Below, piece by piece: positions 12,789 to 19,219 of a stretch of DNA of 21,142 nt. The translations under genes were made by a program, and so were the position numbers. The notes beneath the pieces are model-generated. The model saw nothing but the letters and a program-made list of their open reading frames with translations, was not told the DNA's origin and did no database searches. The stretch comes from Sphingobium sp. CCH11-B1. Its GTDB lineage: Bacteria; Pseudomonadota; Alphaproteobacteria; Sphingomonadales; Sphingomonadaceae. The DNA lies in NCBI RefSeq assembly GCF_001556865.1, contig NZ_LSJY01000038.1, forward strand, positions 1-21,142, in the 5' to 3' direction. How positions within the stretch are numbered: position 1 is the first letter of the stretch; each line of letters begins with the position of its first letter.

Positions 12789-14450
12789 TCAGGATGCCGG
12801 CGACGCCGGGACGGGCTCGATGCGGACATCGATGGCGTTCCGGCCGATGATGGCCGAGAACTGGCGCCCTTCGGGAACGAACCATTGGGCGCGGTAGGCG
12901 ATGATCGCCCGGAGCCGCTCGACCAGCGCCGCGTCGTCTCCGAGCAACAGGCGGGTGGCCATTTCTCTGGCATCGAGCAGGAAGCGATCGTTCTGCGTCT
13001 CCCAGCTATCGGCCTCGCGATCATCGCTTGCGCAGAAGCATGAAGCCTCGAGCAGGTCGACCAGCTCGTCCGGGGAAACCGCGTCGCGCGCGGTGAGAAG
13101 GACGTTCGCTTCCTCGAAGCCCCAATGATGCGCCTCGTCATACTCGATGACGACGGGAGCCGCGACGGTCAGCGTCTCGCTTCTGGCGCCCCCGATCTCG
13201 ACCACGAGATCGAGGCGGTCGACCGTCCCGCTTTCGAGCCCGGGCAGGGTCTCGCTGTCGAACAGATGAGTGGCACCGTCGCGTTGGATCTCGAATTTGA
13301 GCGCCGTGATGCGGGGAAGAGCATCGTACCAGCCATATCCCGCCATCGCGTCGTCTGGATCGGCGAGGGAGCCTTCGAGGCGGCCGTCGCGGACGAGCGC
13401 GAATGCTGCACATTGTTCGAGCGGCGCGCCGAAATGCTCCATCAGGACGAGATTGTCCGCCGGGATCAGGCCAGATCCCTCGCGTCCGCTGTTGAGATCG
13501 GCCGTCGCCGGGGTCCAGCCTCGCAGGAGCGCCGTCGCCTCAGGGAGATCGATGCCGAGATTCCGGGCCTCGGTCCATTGGGCGAAGGACAGGCGGTGGC
13601 TGCCGAGAGACGCGATGTGGCGGAAGATGGTCCTGCGAACCAAGTCGCGGAGCGCTTCGAGCGCCGCGCTTTCGACCATTTCGGTCCGGGCTGGGAGCAC
13701 AAGCTGCAGCGCCGGAGAATCGATGATGTCGACGCGTGCCCACCAGCAGCGATCCTTCTCGTTGATCGAGGGCAAGATGCAGGGAACGGTGAGGCCGTGG
13801 AAGTTGATGCGTGGCTGACAGTGGGCGCCGCGCGTCCCGTTATAGACGCCGATGCGCACGCCGTCGGTCTCAACCGTGACCAGGGCGTCGGCGAGCCAGT
13901 CCGATTGGGCAAGCGGCGCGCCCTTGAAGCGGATCGGCGTCGGACAATAGCGCGCGGCTGCGTTCGCGCTGGCCTCCAGGGATTTCGCCCAGTCATCCTG
14001 GAGTGGGAGACGGATCTCGGTGCCGAAGCGATGATCGCAGCGATAAACCGGGATAGGACCGCCCGTTTCCCAGTCGCCGGGCGCGATCGAGATCCGCCAG
14101 GCGTCTCCGCCGGCGCGCGGACGCGAACGAATTTCGACATGGCGCCCGGCAAGGCTGAACACGCCCATGCCGGCAGGGTCTTCGCGGGCCGCGATGTCGT
14201 CGTCCCATCCCGAGCGCCCGAGCGCGAGAATGACCGCGGGATCGGCGATCCCCGCGCCGTCGTCGGCGATGACGAGCCACTGCCGATCGTCGGCTTCAGC
14301 GACATCGAGGTCGACGGTCGTCGCGCCGGCCCGGCGTGCATTCTGGATGAGCTCGGTCAGTATGGAACCGAGCGTATTATTGAACAGGCGCGTCACCTTG
14401 GTGATCGCTGCAGGATCGACCTGGCTGTGGACGACGGTGGGAAGGGGCAT
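12789..14450 (-). CDS. GHKL-type ATPase (Hsp90/histidine-kinase-like ATP-binding protein)
   Basis: A 553-residue protein with an N-terminal GHKL ATP-binding domain. The N box is LTELIQNARRAG with E33 and N37, the G1 box is DDGAGIAD (63-70), the G2 box is GMGVFSLAG (94-102), and a late GTEIRLPL (143-150) corresponds to the G3 region. E33 is at the position of the catalytic glutamate of Hsp90/MutL/gyrase-like enzymes. The remaining 400 residues match nothing I recognise. There is no histidine-kinase phosphoacceptor domain, no receiver and no membrane segment, so a signalling kinase is unlikely. The start at 14450 has GAGGAG upstream. It follows the PRTRC cassette at 93 bp from the 159-residue gene and is 23 bp before two coupled small genes. 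Similar ATPases act as chaperones, in DNA repair or in defence; which applies here cannot be told. Confidence 0.88.
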   Translation of the reverse strand: MPLPTVVHSQVDPAAITKVTRLFNNTLGSILTELIQNARRAGATTVDLDVAEADDRQWLVIADDGAGIADPAVILALGRSGWDDDIAAREDPAGMGVFSLAGRHVEIRSRPRAGGDAWRISIAPGDWETGGPIPVYRCDHRFGTEIRLPLQDDWAKSLEASANAAARYCPTPIRFKGAPLAQSDWLADALVTVETDGVRIGVYNGTRGAHCQPRINFHGLTVPCILPSINEKDRCWWARVDIIDSPALQLVLPARTEMVESAALEALRDLVRRTIFRHIASLGSHRLSFAQWTEARNLGIDLPEATALLRGWTPATADLNSGREGSGLIPADNLVLMEHFGAPLEQCAAFALVRDGRLEGSLADPDDAMAGYGWYDALPRITALKFEIQRDGATHLFDSETLPGLESGTVDRLDLVVEIGGARSETLTVAAPVVIEYDEAHHWGFEEANVLLTARDAVSPDELVDLLEASCFCASDDREADSWETQNDRFLLDAREMATRLLLGDDAALVERLRAIIAYRAQWFVPEGRQFSAIIGRNAIDVRIEPVPASPAS

Positions 14451-14543
14451 CGGGGTCTCCTCGGCAAGAGCGAATGGCCCCCTCCCCGCCCTTCTCTCCT
14501 TTCGCTCGGGGCTGCGCGTCCATGGGCGGCGGTGGCGTGGCTG

Positions 14544-15023
14544 TCAGGCGCAGCGGCGCTCCTTCTCGGCCGGCGTCTCGATGTGGACATAGCGCTTGCC
14601 GGCCCGGCGGCGCTTGCGGATGCGACCATCGACGAAGGCCTCGGCCCAGCGGCCGGCTTCGTCCACGCGGGCGGCGATGGCGCATTCGTCGGCCTGTTTG
14701 AACATCGTGTAGGCCAGCGCGTATTGTGCGCGCTCCGGCAGGCCGAGCAGTGTCGCGGTGATCGGCAGGGCGCTCTCGTAGAATTCGAGGATATGGCGGC
14801 CCCCGCCGTGGTGCATCAGGATGGCAAGGAGGCCCTTGTTTCCGGGACCGGTCGGCCGCGCGATCTGGATGTCATGCGACCCGTAGGTTACCCCGACCTG
14901 GGACGCCCCGCCCTCGCCGCGATGGAAGACGCGGTCCTCGCGGTTCGCCAGGGGATGGGCGAGAACCTCATAGCCGTCGAAGCTGTCGACGCGGCGGATG
15001 CGGTTATGTCCGATGACGGTCAT
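14544..15023 (-). CDS. Hypothetical protein, 159 aa, after PRTRC ThiF
   Basis: Family not recognised. It begins MTVIGHNRIRRVDSFDGYEV and continues with strand-like segments (VGVTYGSHDIQIAR, RHILEFYESALP), a HHGGG motif in LAILMHHGGGRHI, then a helical part (RAQYALAYTMFKQADECAIAA). The very basic tail is RIRKRRRAGKRYVHIETPAEKERRCA, given here with residues of both ends. The paired histidines and glycines could form an active or metal site, but this is speculation. The start at 15023 has GAGGAG eight bases upstream; an open frame continues above it but overlaps the ThiF gene. It sits 79 bp after ThiF and 93 bp before the ATPase gene in the same direction, so it is probably part of the extended PRTRC transcript. 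Confidence 0.82.
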   Translation of the reverse strand: MTVIGHNRIRRVDSFDGYEVLAHPLANREDRVFHRGEGGASQVGVTYGSHDIQIARPTGPGNKGLLAILMHHGGGRHILEFYESALPITATLLGLPERAQYALAYTMFKQADECAIAARVDEAGRWAEAFVDGRIRKRRRAGKRYVHIETPAEKERRCA

Positions 15024-15102
15024 GACAAAATCTCCTCGTGCCCCGGGCGCAGGCCACCGGGGTTGGATGGGCACGGAAAGTGGTGGAGTGGCCGGCGGGG
15101 TT

Positions 15103-15861
15103 TCAGTCGCCGCGCGGCAAAGGGATCGGGACGGCCTGGCCACTGGCGAGGTTGATGAAGGCGCCGGCGTGCCCGATCGAACCGCGGCCGAGAAGGTCGA
15201 ACAACAGTGCAAGCGCGTGGCTCGCCAGCACCCGATTGACGAACAGGGACTGACGTTCAAGCGCCTCGGCGACCGAGCAGGACGGAGCATCGTCCTCGGC
15301 CAGGGTTTCGTCGGCCAGCTCCGGAAATGCCTCGAGGACGGTTGGCAGGCGCGCCTTGACGTTGCCCTTCGGACGGCATGGGCAACCGATCAGATATTGT
15401 CCGTCGCTGGCGCGATTGCCGAGGTCCATCCAATAGGTCGGCACGACCCTGCCGTCGCTAAGCGCCGCGCCGAGTGCCCGGCGCGCCGAAGCCGTGTCGA
15501 CGCACGTGATGAGGATGTCGGTCCCTTCCGTATCGACGGCATCGGGCGCTCGGCCATGAACGGCTTTCCAGCCCAGGCCGTGGGCAAGGTTGATCCGCTC
15601 GGTGAGCGTGCGCGCCTTGGAGTTGCCGAGATCGCAGCGATAGAAGGGCTGGCGACCGAGATTGGCCTCGGTCACGATGTCGTCGTCGACCGCGGTGACC
15701 GCGAGCGAGCGCGAGGAGATCGCGCGGAGAGCCGTGTCGAGCGAGGCAAGGCCCATCAGCATCTGAGCGCCATTTCCACCGCATCCCACGAGGAGGATCC
15801 GGATCCCGCGATTGTCGAAGGCGGCGGGAAGGAAGTGGCGCTGGGGCTTGTCAGGCTGCAT
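15103..15861 (-). CDS. PRTRC system ThiF family protein (E1-like)
   Basis: A 252-residue E1-like adenylating enzyme. The nucleotide-binding loop is GCGGNG (26-31), the acidic turn after the second strand is DDD (59-61), the arginine motif is NLGRQ (67-71) with K82 in GNSKAR, and D122 lies in CVDTAS. These match the ThiF/MoeB/E1 fold that activates the C-terminus of a ubiquitin-like protein with ATP. C195 in APSCSVAEAL is a candidate thioester cysteine; C120 and the pair C160/C162 are others. ThiF is one of the two genes that name the PRTRC (ParB-related, ThiF-related) cassette. Its ATG lies inside the 3' end of the PRTRC A frame, so the two overlap by about 106 bases. The likely substrate is PRTRC C, encoded upstream. 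Confidence 0.93.
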   Translation of the reverse strand: MQPDKPQRHFLPAAFDNRGIRILLVGCGGNGAQMLMGLASLDTALRAISSRSLAVTAVDDDIVTEANLGRQPFYRCDLGNSKARTLTERINLAHGLGWKAVHGRAPDAVDTEGTDILITCVDTASARRALGAALSDGRVVPTYWMDLGNRASDGQYLIGCPCRPKGNVKARLPTVLEAFPELADETLAEDDAPSCSVAEALERQSLFVNRVLASHALALLFDLLGRGSIGHAGAFINLASGQAVPIPLPRGD

Positions 15862-16505
15862 GGGGAATCTCCCGAAAATGGGCTGCGCGGCACGGCCAGG
15901 AACATGCCTCCGGCGCAGAGCCGGGCGGCCATGACCGGACCCGCCGGATGGTCGAGCCGGCCGACGACGAGTGAAATCTTGGTGGCATGGGCATCGTCGG
16001 CATCGTCGGTCGCGCTGAAATAGGCCGGACCGCGCCCGTGACTGTGCATGTCGCAGACAACATGCCAGCCAGGCTCGCAGGCCGGGGAACGGTAAACGAG
16101 GCGCGTCGGCGTCGCTTCATCGATCTGCGGAAAATGCACGGTGAATTCGGCCGTCGCCTCGTTCCACAGGATGAAGGCCGCTGCCTCGTTGGGCAGGGCC
16201 GCGCGGAAATGGTCCAGGACGGCGGCGAGATGCTCGCCTGGGACCCGGCCGCAGCGCAATTCGGCCTTGGGGTCGCCTATGCTGCCATAAGGGAGATGGG
16301 CGGCGAAAGGTGGCGCCAGAGGCGCATCAAGAGCCAGCCAGGGACGACGCAATATGAGCATCACACCATCGGCCCCCACGGCCACCCCGTGTCCGGCCCG
16401 ACTGCTGCGAAGCGCATCGAGCCCAGGCGATCGGCCCATAGACGGAACAGGATAGCAGGGGACGGCCTCAAGCAGCGCGGCCGCGGTCGGATCATTGGCG
16501 AGCAT
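15756..16505 (-). CDS. PRTRC system protein A (JAB/JAMM peptidase-like)
   Basis: A 249-residue protein with a JAMM metalloprotease signature at H154-S-H156-x7-S164-x2-D167 (DMHSHGRGPAYFSATDD). E107 in PNEAAAFI is a candidate for the distant catalytic glutamate. JAB/JAMM enzymes cleave bonds after the C-terminus of ubiquitin-like proteins, so here it may process or remove PRTRC C. The start at 16505 has AGGGAG six bases upstream; the ATG at 16511 has no spacing to it. The B stop codon overlaps this region, so B and A are coupled. The last 35 residues, from about 215, are serine/proline-rich, read over the ThiF gene out of frame and look non-native. Another frame has a stop just after the ThiF ATG, so a single-base shift may have lengthened this protein. 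Confidence 0.88.
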   Translation of the reverse strand: MLANDPTAAALLEAVPCYPVPSMGRSPGLDALRSSRAGHGVAVGADGVMLILRRPWLALDAPLAPPFAAHLPYGSIGDPKAELRCGRVPGEHLAAVLDHFRAALPNEAAAFILWNEATAEFTVHFPQIDEATPTRLVYRSPACEPGWHVVCDMHSHGRGPAYFSATDDADDAHATKISLVVGRLDHPAGPVMAARLCAGGMFLAVPRSPFSGDSPCSLTSPSATSFPPPSTIAGSGSSSWDAVEMALRC

Positions 16506-16507
16506 GG

Positions 16508-17332
16508 TCATCTCCCTGCAGCCGCTGCAACCAGTCGGCCGACGGTGATCGCCTCGGCCGTTGGACGCGCCTGTCGCTGACGGGCGGCGGGATGGAAGGG
16601 CCTGAGGCGGCGGACCGGGAAACGGCTTGCCGCGCGCGCGGCGAGATCGTCCCAGAGTCTGACGAGGCCGCCTTTGCCGGTGACGGTCCACTCCTGCCCG
16701 GGATTAGGGTGCGTCGACCAGGAATCGAACACGGCCCGTTCGAACTCCGGGATTGCGGCAACGCCGAGGGTCTTCGGCCTCGGGATATTGCCCCAGCAGA
16801 GCCGACCCTCGATGAAGACATTGAGAATCGGCGAGTGCAGCACCGGCGTGTCAGCCACAGGTCGCTCGCTCGCCGGCAGCGCGTAGACCCCAAGGCCCGT
16901 GCGCGTGGCAATGAACAGATGCGCGGGATAGGGCACGGCAACCGTCGTGCGCCGCGCCAGCGCTCGAAGACCGTCGGGCGGCGATGAGAGCGCGAAATAG
17001 GCGGGGCGAACCTGTGCCGGCGACCACCAGGCGAGAACATCGGGATGGGAGACCAGGACGGTGTCGGGCAATATCTCGGGGATCGCCGTGCGGCCCAGCG
17101 CCTCGGTCCACTGGCGCAGCTGCGCGCGCGACAGGGGAACGCCCGCGGCGATCGTGGGGCGGCCGTCTCCATCGTGCTCGACGGCGTGCATGCTGGCGAA
17201 CGCCGCCATATCGTTCCTGGGCGCGCCATAGGCGGTCGGTGTCCGGGACGTTCCGACCTGATAGAGGAGGATGGCGTTGGTCAGGACGAGACCGCCGCCG
17301 GTGGATTCGAAGTGGCTGCTGTGATCGGACAT
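16508..17332 (-). CDS. PRTRC system protein B (prokaryotic E2-like)
   Basis: A 274-residue protein recognised as PRTRC B, a family I recall being described as a prokaryotic E2-like fold (Prok-E2_D). Visible features are NAILLYQ near the start, the conserved middle VPYPAHLFIATRTGLGVYAL (134-152), PILNVFIEGRLCWGNIPRP (168-186) and EFERAVFDSWSTHPN (197-210). C179 in RLCWGN is at the position expected for the catalytic cysteine and H138 may be the accompanying histidine. Its role would be to receive the activated ubiquitin-like protein from ThiF. The ATG at 17332 has GAGG overlapping the F stop, seven bases after it, so the two are tightly linked. The C-terminal 40 residues are basic and variable. 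The E2 assignment is family knowledge, not shown by this sequence alone. Confidence 0.88.
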   Translation of the reverse strand: MSDHSSHFESTGGGLVLTNAILLYQVGTSRTPTAYGAPRNDMAAFASMHAVEHDGDGRPTIAAGVPLSRAQLRQWTEALGRTAIPEILPDTVLVSHPDVLAWWSPAQVRPAYFALSSPPDGLRALARRTTVAVPYPAHLFIATRTGLGVYALPASERPVADTPVLHSPILNVFIEGRLCWGNIPRPKTLGVAAIPEFERAVFDSWSTHPNPGQEWTVTGKGGLVRLWDDLAARAASRFPVRRLRPFHPAARQRQARPTAEAITVGRLVAAAAGR

Positions 17333-17339
17333 GAGGGCC

Positions 17340-18431
17340 TCACGGATTGGGTGGGTCGAGACGGACGAGATCCTGAGCCGCGAGCAGAAACTGCACGCCG
17401 AGTCTGAGGCTCGCGAACCAGTCGTCGATCCGGCTGATCTCGGGCAGCGGGCAGAGGCCGCAGAAATCCATGAAGCCCATTTCCATGCCGTGGCGCGCGA
17501 CGTCGTCGAGTTCGCGGGCGAATTCCTCGAAGGGAACGAGCGTCAGCGGCGGCAGGGACGAGCATTCCTCGATGCCCGGCACATATTCGTAGAGGGCGTC
17601 GCTATCGAAGTGCCAGGCGTTGCGGTCCGGAGCGAGGTGCTCGAGCGCCTTGTGCGCGTCGCGAAGCCGATGCAGCGCCTGCGCCAGCGTTTTCGGGAGG
17701 CATGCGGGCTTCGCTGCGTTCGTGCCGATCATCCAGTCGGGACGGCGCGCGTTCATTTCAGAGGGGAGCGTCTGCTCTTCGATCTCTTCGGCGCTGAGAC
17801 CCTGATAGGCGGCCAAGCTCCGGCGCGCGCCCTCGTCGTCGATCTCGCCGTCCCAATAATACATCGAGATTTCCTCGAAGAGGTCCTGGTAGCCGAAGAC
17901 CGGAAGGGCGGTGCCGAGCGTCTCACCAAGGGCCGCGTAGGCGGCGGCGCGCCAGGGGATGGGAGCGTCGCCGGTTTCGATCCAGCCAAGATCCAGTTGG
18001 CCGAGGGTCTCGCAGACGAGGGCGATTGCGGGCGGATTGTCGTCTTCGCCGACGAGGACGGCGGCGCGCAGATCGACAAGCTCGATCGGCGCCAAGATTT
18101 CGAGAACCGCGGCATTGAAGACCTGCTCGATGCGCTTGCGGGCGCCGACGCGCGTGTACCGCGGGGGCGTCCCTTCCCGTGCGGCCACCCAGCGGCCGAT
18201 CAGCTTGTGGTGATTGCTGAGCGGCTGATCGAAAGTGGCGGGGATATCGACGGAAAGCGAGACCGACCGCCCCGCGAGATCAGCCGAGTGGGGCGAGCCT
18301 GAGGCCGGCGGGAGGTTGAAGCGGCTCCGGCGCTTCGGCTTTGTGGTTGGCGGGGTCGAAGAGGATCCGCGCGTGGAGGGCCTGGGCCTGGGCGCTGCAG
18401 GGAGGCTGGGGAAAGCCGGTCGTGTTGCCAT
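17340..18431 (-). CDS. PRTRC system protein F
   Basis: A 363-residue frame identified as PRTRC F by its place between C and B and by its content: VSLSVDIPATFDQPLSNHHK, LIGRWVAAREGTPPRYTRVG, ARKRIEQVFNAAVLEILAPI and a long helical acidic remainder ending WFASLRLGVQFLLAAQDLVR. The role is unknown; the family is mostly alpha-helical. The first 45 residues (MATRPAFPSLPAAPRPRPST and on) are P/S/R-rich and look like out-of-frame translation, and the ATG at 18431 has no convincing ribosome site. By contrast the +1-offset frame starting at 18504 looks like real protein up to about 18290. The true N-terminus may therefore be in that frame, with a frameshift near 18300-18330, or F may start within an overlap. 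Treat the 5' end as unresolved. Confidence 0.85.
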   Translation of the reverse strand: MATRPAFPSLPAAPRPRPSTRGSSSTPPTTKPKRRSRFNLPPASGSPHSADLAGRSVSLSVDIPATFDQPLSNHHKLIGRWVAAREGTPPRYTRVGARKRIEQVFNAAVLEILAPIELVDLRAAVLVGEDDNPPAIALVCETLGQLDLGWIETGDAPIPWRAAAYAALGETLGTALPVFGYQDLFEEISMYYWDGEIDDEGARRSLAAYQGLSAEEIEEQTLPSEMNARRPDWMIGTNAAKPACLPKTLAQALHRLRDAHKALEHLAPDRNAWHFDSDALYEYVPGIEECSSLPPLTLVPFEEFARELDDVARHGMEMGFMDFCGLCPLPEISRIDDWFASLRLGVQFLLAAQDLVRLDPPNP

Positions 18432-18504
18432 CGTCGTGCTCGATCCATTCGAGGAGCGTCTTGCGCGGTGCGGCCGGAATGGCCGCGCTCTGGGAGCGCG
18501 GCAC
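18280..18504 (-). CDS. Small overlapping frame, possibly the true start of PRTRC F
   Basis: A 74-residue frame that starts with GTG at 18504, two bases after the PRTRC C stop codon, with AAGG eight to ten bases before it. The sequence is natural-looking: AAPRKTLLEWIEHDDGNTTG, FPQPPCSAQAQALHARILFD, PANHKAEAPEPLQPP. It overlaps the annotated 5' end of F by 152 bases in another frame. Two readings are possible. It may be a separate small protein of the cassette, or it may be the genuine N-terminus of F, joined by a one-base skip near the LQPP/NLPP region, where the two frames have similar residues. The first option needs F to start without a ribosome site. The second needs a mutation or a programmed shift. 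I cannot choose from this sequence. Confidence 0.55.
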   Translation of the reverse strand: MPRSQSAAIPAAPRKTLLEWIEHDDGNTTGFPQPPCSAQAQALHARILFDPANHKAEAPEPLQPPAGLRLAPLG

Positions 18505-18506
18505 GG

Positions 18507-18713
18507 TCAGCCCTTGGTGCCGACGGCGCGCCGATATTCCATGACGTGGGCGGCGCCTGACACGCCGGCGTCGACGATCTCGGCGTTGAGGATCGCGGGA
18601 TAGAGCGTCGCATGGTAGGCGCGCAGCGCCCCCGGTTCGTCAGCGAGATGCGGCGGAACCGGAAGATCGAAGCCGTCATATCGATACGTGCGGGTGAGAT
18701 GATTGATCTGCAT
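18507..18713 (-). CDS. PRTRC system protein C (ubiquitin-like)
   Basis: A 68-residue protein recognised as PRTRC C, a family I recall as a prokaryotic ubiquitin-like beta-grasp protein (Prok_Ub). It begins MQINHLTRTYRYDGFDLPVP, has a central helix region (EPGALRAYHATLYPAILNAE), a strand around AAHVMEYRRAVG and ends in GTKG. The ending in glycine fits a C-terminus that can be activated by an E1-like enzyme, although it is not the Gly-Gly of classical ubiquitin. The ATG at 18713 has GAGAGG seven bases upstream. The gene lies 42 bp after E and two bases before the next frame. With ThiF, B and A it completes a conjugation set. The modified target is unknown. Confidence 0.88.
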   Translation of the reverse strand: MQINHLTRTYRYDGFDLPVPPHLADEPGALRAYHATLYPAILNAEIVDAGVSGAAHVMEYRRAVGTKG

Positions 18714-18755
18714 GATGGACCTCTCGAATTGAGATGTTGGGCAAATTGATGATGG

Positions 18756-19184
18756 TCAGTCCCAGAGGCTGGCCGGTTCGTCCGCCTTGGCATCGGCTGG
18801 CGGAGCGGCGGGGTTCGGAGCTTTTGTGGGACTGGCGGGCGCGGGCGTCTTCGGCGTCGCCGCCTTGGCCTTCGCTGCTTCTGCCGCGGCGGTACGTGCG
18901 GCTTCGGCAGCCTGGCGCTGCTCGGCGAGCTGGTCGGCGAGCGTCTTGCGGGCGGCGATGAGCTGGCCGAGCGCACCGTCTTCGCCCTTGGCGAGTTCGG
19001 CATCGATTTCCGCGGCGCTGGCGGTGAGCGAGATCGGGCGGGTCTCGCCGGCCTCGAGCTTGTGCGCGGCGCCTTCCTGCCTGCGGGGGATCACGGTCAG
19101 GGTGACGGTATGGTCCGGGCCGGCGACGAGATCGAAGCCGAGCGAGTAGCGCGCGAGCAGCGGGAGCAGGTTGGTAATCAGCAT
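18756..19184 (-). CDS. PRTRC system protein E
   Basis: A 142-residue protein identified as PRTRC E by position between ParB and C and by its N-terminal half (MLITNLLPLLARYSLGFDLV, TVTLTVIPRRQ, then ARKTLADQLAEQR), which resembles the family. Residues 1-60 are probably a compact alpha/beta domain: the helix-like start, VTLTVIPR as a strand and RPISLTASAAEIDAELA. Residues 75-100 form a charged helix, likely coiled coil. The last 45 residues are an alanine/proline/lysine-rich linker (KAKAATPKTPAPASPTKAPN) ending in DEPASLWD. The function is not known. The ATG at 19184 has AAGGAAG eight bases before it. It lies 35 bp after ParB and 42 bp before C, in one transcript with them. Confidence 0.85.
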   Translation of the reverse strand: MLITNLLPLLARYSLGFDLVAGPDHTVTLTVIPRRQEGAAHKLEAGETRPISLTASAAEIDAELAKGEDGALGQLIAARKTLADQLAEQRQAAEAARTAAAEAAKAKAATPKTPAPASPTKAPNPAAPPADAKADEPASLWD

Positions 19185-19219
19185 GGGGGCGCTTCCTTGT
19201 CTGTGTGAGCGTTCGGGGG

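Noticed and set aside
13125..15155. Long + strand open frame of 676 codons
   Set aside because: It is antisense to the GHKL ATPase and the 159-residue gene, both supported by motifs and ribosome sites. High GC content creates such frames.
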